Shown: positions 13,988-20,705 of the stretch, in pieces
Layout: each line of letters starts with the position of its first letter
Numbering within the stretch: the stretch's first letter is position 1
Assembly: GCF_000716605.1 (NCBI RefSeq)
Contig: NZ_JNXE01000065.1
Coordinates: 1-21,080, forward strand
From: Streptomyces sp. NRRL F-525
GTDB lineage: Bacteria; Actinomycetota; Actinomycetes; Streptomycetales; Streptomycetaceae
DNA: 21,080 bases
Reading direction: 5' to 3'
Notes under the pieces: model-generated
What the model saw: only the letters and a program-made list of their open reading frames with translations
What the model was told of the DNA's origin: nothing
Databases searched by the model: none
Translations under genes and position numbers: made by a program

Positions 13988-14758
13988 TCAGGGCACGTCG
14001 ATCACGTACCGGAAGACGTGTCGATCACACGGGACGCGCGAATCGAGCACTTCGACCACCTGACCTGCGGCGGTGTGTGCGGTCCGGAAGACGCGAGCCA
14101 GCGGTACGCCCGGCGGGATGCTCAGCGCGTCGATCTCGGCCGGACTCGGCATGCCGATCTCAAGGTCTTCGACGAACTGGACGATCCGCTGCTTCACCGG
14201 CCCCTGGGGATCTTCGATCAGCCGACTCACCCCGCCACGGATCCGGCGCGGCTCTTCAACCTCCGTGCCGCCGAACAGTGCGGCGGGGTAGTACCCGTCA
14301 ACGAGCTGCATCGGTGCGTCGTTCACGAAGAACGCGCGCCGGCGGACGATGACAGATGTGCCCTCTTCCACCCCGAGTCGTGACGCGATTTCGGGGGGAG
14401 CTGGCAGCGTCCGAACCTCCAGGATTCGCTGCTCGGGGCGGAGGCCTTGGGCGGCAGCTTCGGCGTTGAAGTTGCTGACGCCTGTCTGTCGACGCTCCCT
14501 GAAGTTCGCCCCCGTGGTGAGCATCTGGACGTTCGGGCGGGGGCGAACGAACACTCCGCGCCCCTGTTCGCTGATCAGCAAGCCGTCGGCTTTGAGCAGT
14601 GCCAGGGCCTTGCGTACCGTGACGCGCGTCGTGTCGTACTGATCCTTGAGCTCATTCTCTGAGCGCAGTTTCTCGCCCGGAGGCAGGTCTCCGGAAAGAA
14701 TCAATGCGCGAAGCTCGTCCGCAATCCTCCTGTACGTAGGAAGATCTTTCTCGGGCAT
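13988..14758 (-). CDS. GntR-family (HutC/UTRA) transcriptional regulator
   Basis: This 256-aa protein has an N-terminal GntR winged helix (about residues 7-72; PTYRRIADELRALILSGDLP, SENELKDQYDTTRVTVRKAL, GRGVFVRPRP). A UTRA ligand-binding domain follows (about 95-250). In pSAM2-type elements the GntR protein KorSA represses the transfer and replication genes; this protein is the obvious counterpart by family and position. Three CTTG-N6-CAAG palindromes, two at the transfer promoter and one 14 bases upstream of its own ATG, are its likely operators. The start at 14758 has GAGGTGA upstream. The UTRA domain suggests that a small molecule or host signal relieves repression. It ends in its own terminator. 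Confidence 0.9.
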   Translation of the reverse strand: MPEKDLPTYRRIADELRALILSGDLPPGEKLRSENELKDQYDTTRVTVRKALALLKADGLLISEQGRGVFVRPRPNVQMLTTGANFRERRQTGVSNFNAEAAAQGLRPEQRILEVRTLPAPPEIASRLGVEEGTSVIVRRRAFFVNDAPMQLVDGYYPAALFGGTEVEEPRRIRGGVSRLIEDPQGPVKQRIVQFVEDLEIGMPSPAEIDALSIPPGVPLARVFRTAHTAAGQVVEVLDSRVPCDRHVFRYVIDVP

Positions 14759-14771
14759 TTAGGTCACCTCG

Positions 14772-14788
14772 ACTTGGCTATGCAAGCT
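14772..14788. promoter_or_regulatory. Operator 3, autoregulatory site of the GntR gene
   Basis: ACTTGGCTATGCAAGCT lies between the oxidoreductase gene and the regulator, ending close to the regulator's ribosome-binding site. It shares the CTTG-N6-CAAG core with operators 1 and 2, differing mainly at the third and fourth centre bases. The position predicts negative autoregulation. Confidence 0.65.
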
Positions 14789-14813
14789 AGCCTACGCGAC
14801 CGCACCGACAGCG

Positions 14814-15233
14814 TCACTCAGTGAACGCCCACCCGCTCCAGTGCTCAACACGAACGATCACAACGGGCCCTTCAGGAGGGTGATCACGGTACTGCTCGTA
14901 TTTGTCTTGCAGCAGCTCAACGGCCTTGAGGCGATCGTCGCCGCTATCCCAGACCTCCGCTCGGCCGTCGCCCCTTGACCACCAGAGGGTGGACCAATCG
15001 GATGCGTAGTGATCGACGAGAACCGAGACCCGTGGGTTCTCCCGAATGTTCCGAAGCCGACGAAGGTTCCATGAGCTTTTGGGCTTGTGATCAATCGCGA
15101 AGTACACAGCGTCATCGCTGACCGCGAACGTGATCGGCACAAGGTGAGGAACGTTGTCGGCGCCAACGGTCGCTAGACGCGCGACCGGCGACGTAGCAAA
15201 CCTTGCGCGGGCGTCAGCAGAAGCAAGCCTCAT
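14814..15233 (-). CDS. PPOX-class F420-dependent oxidoreductase (TIGR03668-like), probable cargo
   Basis: This 139-aa protein has the split beta-barrel of the PNPOx/PPOX class: FATSPVARLATVGADNVPHLVPITFAV, then AVYFAIDHKPKSSWNLRRLRNIRENPRVSVLVDHYASDWSTLWWSRGDGRAEVW. The KP-x-S...RL-N...NPRVS pattern is what I associate with TIGR03668 proteins, which are predicted to use cofactor F420; the substrate is unknown. The ATG at 15233 is preferred over the longer frame, although its ribosome-binding site (GGTGG) is weak. It lies 55 bases upstream of the GntR gene in the same direction and may be cotranscribed with it. It has no evident role in transfer, so I read it as cargo or as part of the signal that controls the regulator. 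Confidence 0.85.
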   Translation of the reverse strand: MRLASADARARFATSPVARLATVGADNVPHLVPITFAVSDDAVYFAIDHKPKSSWNLRRLRNIRENPRVSVLVDHYASDWSTLWWSRGDGRAEVWDSGDDRLKAVELLQDKYEQYRDHPPEGPVVIVRVEHWSGWAFTE

Positions 15234-15342
15234 GAACCCACCGTATCCACGAGGGCAGCCGGCGACACCGAAGCCCACTCGACCGCCTCATGCTCCAAGC
15301 CGACAAGTTTGAGTTGTTACAGGTTTCTCTACCTCATCAAGT

Positions 15343-15417
15343 GCCCGCGCAAGCGCGGGCTGGCCCCTGGGCTCCGGCCCCTCTGCGCCTGCGGCGCCGG
15401 GGCCAAGCCCTGGGGCC
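15343..15417. repeat. Tandem palindrome and nested three-tier hairpin
   Basis: First comes GCCCGCGC-AA-GCGCGGGC (15343-15360). Then outer arms GGCCCCTGGGCT (15362-15373) and AGCCCTGGGGCC (15406-15417), with one central mismatch, enclose GGCCCC (15376-15381) and GGGGCC (15399-15404), which enclose GCGCC-TGC-GGCGC (15385-15397). As single-stranded DNA this would fold almost completely. Confidence 0.75.
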
Positions 15418-15606
15418 GCAGCAAGTTACGGCCCCGAGTAGAGACCTGGACATGCAGTAGCCACGGCCAGAACATGCCTCCGGCGGGGGATCAGCCGGCA
15501 CCGGGGTGGAGGGGGCGCCGTGCGCGGCTGCGGGCCCGTAGGGGTGTGCGTGGGGTGCTTCCATCCCGACCACCATCGACCCAGGCAGAGCCGAGCAGAC
15601 GCGGCC

Positions 15607-15656
15607 CCTGGCGTCCAGGTCGTTCGTACAGTGGCGCGCTCCACCTGGACGCCAGG
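15607..15656. repeat. 14-bp perfect inverted repeat with 22-base loop
   Basis: CCTGGCGTCCAGGT (15607-15620) and ACCTGGACGCCAGG (15643-15656) are exact reverse complements. Each arm is itself a small palindrome, CCTGG or CCAGG around three bases, so the site contains four CTGG/CCAG units. It is too long and too well placed in non-coding DNA to be chance alone; a protein-binding or origin function is possible. Confidence 0.75.
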
Positions 15657-15756
15657 AACCACGCCCGCTCCACGGTGTGTGGGTCGACGGCGGACGGGAT
15701 GGAAGCTGGGGCGAGTGGTGGGCAGGGGAGAGTAGGTAGAGCATCGGCGGGGAGCC

Positions 15757-15779
15757 TGACATCCGTCACTGACATCAAC
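15757..15779 (+). repeat. Right arm-type integrase site candidate (TGACATCC-N7-ACATCAAC)
   Basis: This is the second copy of the bipartite sequence at 7129-7151, with identical outer octamers, identical 7-base spacing and the same orientation. The spacers are unrelated. It ends 92 bp before the right core, giving two arms of about 92 and 56 bp around the core in the circular form. Confidence 0.6.
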
Positions 15780-15871
15780 GAGCAGGGACGAGGGCAGACA
15801 GTGACACTCGGGTACGACTATCGTCACGGGGCAGTGACCATGCTCACCTGCAACACCTTCACTGTTACGAG

Positions 15872-15886
15872 AATGGGATGATGTCG
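15872..15886 (+). repeat. attR core (right copy of 15-bp direct repeat)
   Basis: AATGGGATGATGTCG is identical to 7058-7072. It holds the first three codons of mtrA and its weak ribosome-binding region, so integration rebuilds the gene's start exactly. Confidence 0.85.
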
Positions 15887-16567
15887 TTTATGAAGGGACG
15901 AGTCCTTGTCGTCGATGACGACACCGCACTGGCCGAGATGCTCGGCATTGTGTTGCGTGGTGAAGGTTTTGAGCCGTCTTTCGTAGCCGACGGCGACAAG
16001 GCGCTGGCCGCTTTCCGTGAGAGCAAGCCCGACCTGGTGCTCCTGGACCTGATGCTGCCCGGACGGGACGGTATCGAGGTGTGCCGCCTGATCAGGGCGG
16101 AGTCCGGGGTGCCGATCGTGATGCTCACGGCGAAGAGCGACACCGTCGATGTCGTGGTGGGCCTGGAGTCCGGCGCTGACGACTACATCGTGAAGCCGTT
16201 CAAGCCGAAGGAACTGGTCGCCCGGATCCGGGCGCGGCTGCGGAGGTCGGAGGAGCCGGCGCCCGAGCAGCTCGCCATAGGCGATCTGGTCATCGACGTG
16301 GCCGGTCACTCCGTGAAGCGGGACGGGCAGTCGATCGCCCTGACCCCGCTGGAGTTCGACCTGCTGGTCGCGCTGGCCCGCAAGCCGTGGCAGGTGTTCA
16401 CGCGTGAGGTGCTCCTGGAGCAGGTCTGGGGCTACCGGCACGCGGCGGACACCCGGCTGGTGAACGTGCACGTCCAGCGGCTGCGTTCCAAGGTCGAGAA
16501 GGACCCGGAGCGGCCCGAGATCGTGGTGACCGTCCGCGGGGTCGGTTACAAGGCGGGACCGAGCTGA
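15878..16567 (+). CDS. mtrA: Response regulator MtrA
   Basis: This is a 229-aa OmpR/PhoB-type regulator. The receiver domain (about residues 6-120) has the acidic pocket D13-D14-D15, phosphoacceptor D57 in LLDLMLPG, T84 and K106. A winged-helix DNA-binding domain fills residues 130-229 (LTPLEFDLLVALARKPWQVFTREVLLEQVWGYRH). Sequence and the mtrB-lpqB neighbours identify MtrA, which in actinobacteria controls development, cell wall and, in Streptomyces, secondary metabolism. Starts are possible at 15878, 15881 and 15890; the first two lie in the attR core. The protein is intact, but every base upstream of the core now belongs to the inserted element, so its native promoter context is lost or moved. 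Confidence 0.96.
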   Translation: MMSFMKGRVLVVDDDTALAEMLGIVLRGEGFEPSFVADGDKALAAFRESKPDLVLLDLMLPGRDGIEVCRLIRAESGVPIVMLTAKSDTVDVVVGLESGADDYIVKPFKPKELVARIRARLRRSEEPAPEQLAIGDLVIDVAGHSVKRDGQSIALTPLEFDLLVALARKPWQVFTREVLLEQVWGYRHAADTRLVNVHVQRLRSKVEKDPERPEIVVTVRGVGYKAGPS

Positions 16568-16568
16568 C

Positions 16569-18653
16569 ATGTCCAGGGACAGTGCCGCTTCGGCGCCCGG
16601 GGGGTCCGGGGCTCGTGCGGGGCGGCCTGTCGGCCGGACGGCGGCGGGCTCCCGCTGGGGACGCCTGTGGGAGGGCGTGCTGCTGCAGGGCGGGGTCCAG
16701 GGCAGCCCGGTCCTCCGCCTGTTCATGCGCTGGGTGCGCAGGCCGCTGCTGCCGGTCATGCGGCTGTGGCGGCGCAACATCCAGCTCAAGGTCGTCGTCA
16801 CGACCCTGCTGATGTCCCTGGGCGTCGTCCTCCTGCTGGGCTTCGTCGTCATCGGCCAGGTGCGCAACGGCCTGCTGGACGCCAAGGTGAAGGCCTCGCA
16901 GAGCCAGGCCACGGGCGGTTTCGCCGTGGCCAAGCAGCGGGCCGACGAGGCGGGCAGCGGTGCCGCCGCCGACGGTTCCACGACCGACGACGGTTCCTCC
17001 CAGAACGTCATCTCCTGGATGAGCGACCTCGTGTCGTCGCTGTCCAGCGGCGGCCAGGGCGCCTTCGACGTGGTGACACTGCCCGCGGGCATGGACAGCG
17101 GCAGCGGACGCAGCCCGCGAGGCTCCGGGTACGTCGACCCGTCCGCGAGCGTGCCCGAGGACCTGCGCGCGCGGGTCAACGACCGTACGACGGCGGCCCA
17201 GAGCTACACCCGCATCATCTACAGCAACGGCAAGGAGTCCCAGCCGGCGCTGGTCGTGGGCAAGCAGGTCAACGACCCGAACGGCGACCCCTACCAGCTG
17301 TACTACCTCTTCCCGCTCACCCAGGAGGAGAAGTCGCTCAGCCTGGTCAAGGGGACCCTTGCCACGGCCGGGCTCTTCGTTGTCGTCCTCCTGGGGGCCA
17401 TCGCCTGGCTCGTCGTGCGTCAGGTCGTCACGCCGGTCCGGATGGCAGCCGGGATCGCCGAGCGGCTGTCCGCCGGGCGCCTACAGGAGCGCATGAAGGT
17501 CACCGGTGAGGATGACATCGCGCGGCTCGGCGAGGCCTTCAACAAGATGGCGCAGAACCTCCAGCTGAAGATCCAGCAGCTGGAGGACCTGTCGCGGATG
17601 CAGCGGCGGTTCGTCTCCGACGTGTCGCACGAGCTGCGGACGCCGCTGACGACCGTACGGATGGCGGCCGATGTCATCCATGACGCGCGCGTGGACTTCG
17701 ATCCGATGACCGCGCGGTCGGCCGAACTGCTGGCCGACCAGCTGGACCGGTTCGAGACGCTGCTCGCGGACCTGCTGGAGATCAGCCGCTTCGACGCGGG
17801 CGCGGCGGCCCTGGAGGCCGAGCCGATAGACCTCAGAGAGGTCGTACGGCGGGTCCTCAGCGGCGCCGAGCCGCTCGCCGAGCGCAAGGGCACGCAGATA
17901 CGCGTCGTCGGCGACCAGCAGCCCGTGGTGGCCGAGGCGGATGCCCGGCGGGTGGAGCGGGTGCTGCGCAATCTCGTCGTCAACGCCGTGGAGCACGGCG
18001 ACGGCAAGGACGTCATAGTCAAGCTCGCCACCGCGGGCGGGGCGGTCGCCATCGCGGTGCGCGACTACGGGGTGGGGCTCAAGCCCGGTGAAGCGACCCG
18101 GGTGTTCAGCCGCTTCTGGCGGGCCGACCCGGCACGCGCGCGTACCACCGGCGGTACGGGGCTGGGGCTGTCCATCGCCCTGGAGGACGCGCGGCTGCAC
18201 GGCGGCTGGCTGCAGGCGTGGGGGGAGCCGGGCGGCGGTTCGCAGTTCCGGCTGACGCTGCCGCGGACCGCGGACGAACCGCTACGGGGCTCGCCGATAC
18301 CCCTGGAGCCCAAGGACTCACGCCGTAATCGTGGACTTAATGACGCCGGTCTGCCGAGCGGGGGCGGTGACAAGCGCGCGACGGTCCCGGTGCAGCCGAT
18401 GGGCGACCAGGGATCGCCGATGTCCGCGCGGACCCCGATCGCCCCGAGGATGGGCGCCACGACCGCCACGGCGGACCCGACGGCGCTGCCCGGCAACGGC
18501 GCGCGCGTGGTGCCCCGGCCCACCGGCGGTACCCGGCGGCAGGAGGACCGGTCGTCCGCGGAACCGGCCCGGAGCGAAGCCACGGGCAGTACGGACCCGG
18601 CCGCCGTGCCGGAGGACGCGAACAAGCAGGGGGAGGCATCTCGTGGGCGCTGA
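16569..18653 (+). CDS. mtrB: Sensor histidine kinase MtrB
   Basis: This 694-aa membrane kinase has TM1 at about residues 72-98, an extracytoplasmic sensor region of about 165 residues, TM2 at about 264-285 and HAMP from about 285 to 340. The HisKA domain carries phosphoacceptor H354 (SHELRTPLT). The ATP-binding domain has the N box near 468-472, G1 DYGVGL at about 499-504 and G2 GGTGLGLSI at about 528-536. A disordered tail of over 100 residues follows. It phosphorylates MtrA. It starts one base after the mtrA stop. Streptomyces MtrB proteins commonly have such extended N- and C-terminal regions. Confidence 0.95.
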   Translation: MSRDSAASAPGGSGARAGRPVGRTAAGSRWGRLWEGVLLQGGVQGSPVLRLFMRWVRRPLLPVMRLWRRNIQLKVVVTTLLMSLGVVLLLGFVVIGQVRNGLLDAKVKASQSQATGGFAVAKQRADEAGSGAAADGSTTDDGSSQNVISWMSDLVSSLSSGGQGAFDVVTLPAGMDSGSGRSPRGSGYVDPSASVPEDLRARVNDRTTAAQSYTRIIYSNGKESQPALVVGKQVNDPNGDPYQLYYLFPLTQEEKSLSLVKGTLATAGLFVVVLLGAIAWLVVRQVVTPVRMAAGIAERLSAGRLQERMKVTGEDDIARLGEAFNKMAQNLQLKIQQLEDLSRMQRRFVSDVSHELRTPLTTVRMAADVIHDARVDFDPMTARSAELLADQLDRFETLLADLLEISRFDAGAAALEAEPIDLREVVRRVLSGAEPLAERKGTQIRVVGDQQPVVAEADARRVERVLRNLVVNAVEHGDGKDVIVKLATAGGAVAIAVRDYGVGLKPGEATRVFSRFWRADPARARTTGGTGLGLSIALEDARLHGGWLQAWGEPGGGSQFRLTLPRTADEPLRGSPIPLEPKDSRRNRGLNDAGLPSGGGDKRATVPVQPMGDQGSPMSARTPIAPRMGATTATADPTALPGNGARVVPRPTGGTRRQEDRSSAEPARSEATGSTDPAAVPEDANKQGEASRGR

Positions 18654-20475
18654 CCGCGCGGAGGGCGCCCGGCGGAGGCCGGCACGCGCGGCGGCGTACG
18701 TCGCGATGGGCGTCGTAGTGCTGGCGGGGTGCGCCTCGATGCCCGACAGCGGGGATCTGCGGGGGGTCGAGTCGACGCCCCGACAGGACACCCAGGTGCG
18801 CGTTTTCGCGATGCCGCCCCGGGAGGACGCGTCGCAGGGGGAGATCGTGCAGGGCTTCCTGGAGGCGCTGACCAGCGACGATCCGAACTACAAGACGGCG
18901 CGCATGTACCTGTCCGCGAAGGCCGCGCGGGACTGGCAGCCGGAGCTGTCCACCACGGTGCTCGCCGACGGGCCGAGCACCGAGCCCGTCCGTCCCCCCG
19001 TCGGCAGGGAGGACACCGGCACCTTCACGTACACCCTGACCGGCGACCGGGTCGCCACAGTGGACTCCCAGCAGGCGTACGCGCCGGCGGACGGGCAGTA
19101 CAGCAAGGCCGTACACCTGACGAAGGACGCGAAGAGCGGCCAGTGGCGTATCGACGACCTGCCGCAGGGCGTCGTCATGGGCGAGTCGGACTTCCAGCGC
19201 AACTACATGTCGGTCAACAAGTACTACTTCGCGTCGAACACGTCGGCCGGGACGAGCTCCCAGCCGATCGCGGTCGCCGACCCCGTGTTCGTACGGCGGC
19301 GGGTGGACCCGATGACGCAGATGGTGCGGTCGCTCCTGAAGGGGCCCACCAGTTGGCTCGGGCCCGTGGTCAGATCGAGCTTCCCTACGGGGACGGCGTT
19401 GCGGAAGGGCGTCACCTCGTTGACGCCTGACGACCAGAACAAGCTGACGATCCCGTTGAACCAGAAGGCCTCGCGGGTCGGGACTGCCCGATGCGACGAG
19501 ATGGCCACGCAGATCCTCTTCACACTCCGGACCATGACACCCACGGTGGACAAGGTCGAGCTCCAGGCCGCCGACGGCGCGCAGTTGTGCGTCTACAACG
19601 AGGGCAACGCGGACACCCTCGCGGCACACGGTGCCGTGAACCGGCCCGCGTACCTGTACTTCCTCGACGACAAGCACCGCGTGGTGCGGATGTCCAGCGC
19701 CGGCGCGCACGCCGATCCGGTGCCGGGCGCGCTGGGCGAGGGCGAGACGCAGCTGCGGTCGGTGGCGGTGTCGCGCGACGAGGAGACCGGGGCCGGGGTC
19801 GGCCTCGACGGGAAGTCGCTCTACGTCGGGTCGATGGTGTCCGGTGCTTCGCTCGGCGACCCCGTGCTGACCAGCCAGGGCAAGACGGAGGACGACCGGC
19901 TGACGGCTCCCAGCTGGGACGCGCAGGGCGACCTCTGGGTGGCCGACCGGGACCCGAAGAAGCCGCGGCTGCTCCTGCTGCAGAAGGGTGCGGGGCAGCC
20001 GATAGCGGTGGAGATGCCGGGGCTGGACGGCCGTATCGAGTCGGTGCGGGTGGCCGCCGACGGGGTGCGGATCGCGCTCGTCGTGGAGAAGAACGGCAAG
20101 CGGTCCCTGCTCGTCGGGCGGATCCAGCGGAGCGGGGCGGCGGGGGAGACACCGGTGATCTCGGTCCTCGAACTGCGGTCCGTCACCCCGGACCTGGAGG
20201 AGATCACGGCCATGTCGTGGGCCGGTGACAGCCGGCTCGTGGTGGTGGGGCGTGAGCACGAGGGCGTGGTGCAGATGCGGTACGTCCAGGTCGACGGCTC
20301 CACGCCGGAGGGCCCGGCGCCCGCGGCCCTGACCGGGGTGAAGGAGATCGCCGCGTCCGAGGACGACAAGCTGCCGCTGGTGGCCTACTCGGAGGACGGG
20401 ATCGTCCGGCTGTCCAGCGGGGCGCAGTGGCAGAAGGTCGTCAAGACGGGGTCGGCGCCGGTCTATCCGGGGTGA
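18643..20475 (+). CDS. lpqB: Lipoprotein LpqB
   Basis: This is a 610-aa secreted lipoprotein. A basic N-terminus (residues 1-18) precedes a hydrophobic stretch and the lipobox LAGC with acylated Cys30. An LpqB N-terminal domain follows, then a GerMN domain (roughly residues 200-320, around FVRRRVDPMTQMVRSLLKGP and KLTIPLNQKA), then a beta-propeller-like C-terminal half. LpqB is the accessory lipoprotein that interacts with the MtrB sensor domain and affects MtrA phosphorylation. I chose the GTG at 18643, which follows GGGGGAGG and overlaps the end of mtrB by 11 bases. The open frame upstream of it is a shadow of mtrB. Confidence 0.95.
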   Translation: MGADRAEGARRRPARAAAYVAMGVVVLAGCASMPDSGDLRGVESTPRQDTQVRVFAMPPREDASQGEIVQGFLEALTSDDPNYKTARMYLSAKAARDWQPELSTTVLADGPSTEPVRPPVGREDTGTFTYTLTGDRVATVDSQQAYAPADGQYSKAVHLTKDAKSGQWRIDDLPQGVVMGESDFQRNYMSVNKYYFASNTSAGTSSQPIAVADPVFVRRRVDPMTQMVRSLLKGPTSWLGPVVRSSFPTGTALRKGVTSLTPDDQNKLTIPLNQKASRVGTARCDEMATQILFTLRTMTPTVDKVELQAADGAQLCVYNEGNADTLAAHGAVNRPAYLYFLDDKHRVVRMSSAGAHADPVPGALGEGETQLRSVAVSRDEETGAGVGLDGKSLYVGSMVSGASLGDPVLTSQGKTEDDRLTAPSWDAQGDLWVADRDPKKPRLLLLQKGAGQPIAVEMPGLDGRIESVRVAADGVRIALVVEKNGKRSLLVGRIQRSGAAGETPVISVLELRSVTPDLEEITAMSWAGDSRLVVVGREHEGVVQMRYVQVDGSTPEGPAPAALTGVKEIAASEDDKLPLVAYSEDGIVRLSSGAQWQKVVKTGSAPVYPG

Positions 20476-20539
20476 CGCGTTGACGCATCGGCGCGGCGGA
20501 GCAATGACGCGTCGGGGCATTGAGGTGGCGGACTGAAAG

Positions 20540-20590
20540 CGGCCGTCTCCGGTCGGGCTGAGGCTCGGTGGAGGCGGCCGTTCGTGTGTT
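20540..20590 (+). terminator. Probable terminator after lpqB
   Basis: CGGCCGTCTCC (20540-20550) pairs with GGAGGCGGCCG (20570-20580), with one T-G wobble in 11 pairs and a 19-base loop, followed by TTCGTGTGTT. It lies 65 bases beyond the lpqB stop, so it should end the mtrA-mtrB-lpqB transcript. Confidence 0.7.
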
Positions 20591-20642
20591 CCGGGGTGGC
20601 CCTGCACTCGTGTGGGTGACGGCCGTTGACGGTTGCGCGGAG

Positions 20643-20665
20643 TTGTCCACAGGCCGTTGTCCACA
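20643..20665 (+). promoter_or_regulatory. Two tandem DnaA-box-like sequences
   Basis: TTGTCCACA occurs at 20643-20651 and 20657-20665, in the same orientation and 14 bp apart. This is the preferred Streptomyces DnaA box as I know it. The pair lies 40-60 bp upstream of the ComF-family start codon. It could control that promoter or titrate DnaA; binding is not shown. Confidence 0.55.
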
Positions 20666-20705
20666 GGGGTGGCCGGTCGGTCGGGGTGTTGGCACAGTGG
20701 TGGGC

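Larger units (their letters stand above)
15234..15871. other. Non-coding right end of the element, rich in palindromes
   Basis: These 638 bases contain no open frame with a credible start and family pattern on either strand. They hold an 8-bp palindrome (15343-15360), a nested three-tier hairpin (15362-15417), a 14-bp perfect inverted repeat (15607-15656), the right arm-type site (15757-15779) and several GTNAC words before the right core. Such a block is the natural place for cis-acting functions: a transfer locus (clt), a replication origin or a single-strand initiation site. The last part must also supply the present promoter of mtrA. Confidence 0.6.
7058..15886. mobile_element. Integrated actinomycete integrative and conjugative element (AICE, pSAM2-like)
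   Basis: The element is delimited by the 15-bp direct repeat AATGGGATGATGTCG at 7058-7072 and 15872-15886. Its content defines the type: tyrosine integrase, excisionase, HUH replication initiator, Spd-like spread proteins, an FtsK/TraB-like translocase and a GntR regulator. The integrase gene lies next to the left attachment site, as usual in this family. One copy of the repeat plus the interior is 8,814 bp. No primase/polymerase, Pra-type activator or Nudix gene is present, so this is a small version of the family. The insertion site is the 5' end of mtrA. Confidence 0.9.

Noticed and set aside
7053..15874. Longer attachment repeat allowing a gap (GTTAATGGG against GTTACGAGAATGGG)
   Set aside because: The extra match needs a 5-base gap and adds only three bases. 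Chance is enough to explain it, so the core is kept at 15 bp.
15309..15881. 190-codon plus-strand open frame at the right end of the element
   Set aside because: It has no ribosome-binding site and runs through the palindromes and both attachment features. Composition is Arg/Gly-rich with no family pattern, so I treat the region as non-coding.
20473..20513. Repeated TGACGCGT words after lpqB
   Set aside because: Two 8-base copies in GC-rich spacer are too short and irregular to support a function.
18337..20664. 775-codon minus-strand open frame
   Set aside because: It lies antisense to lpqB, which has a lipobox and domain matches. It is rich in Arg, His and Pro with no family pattern.
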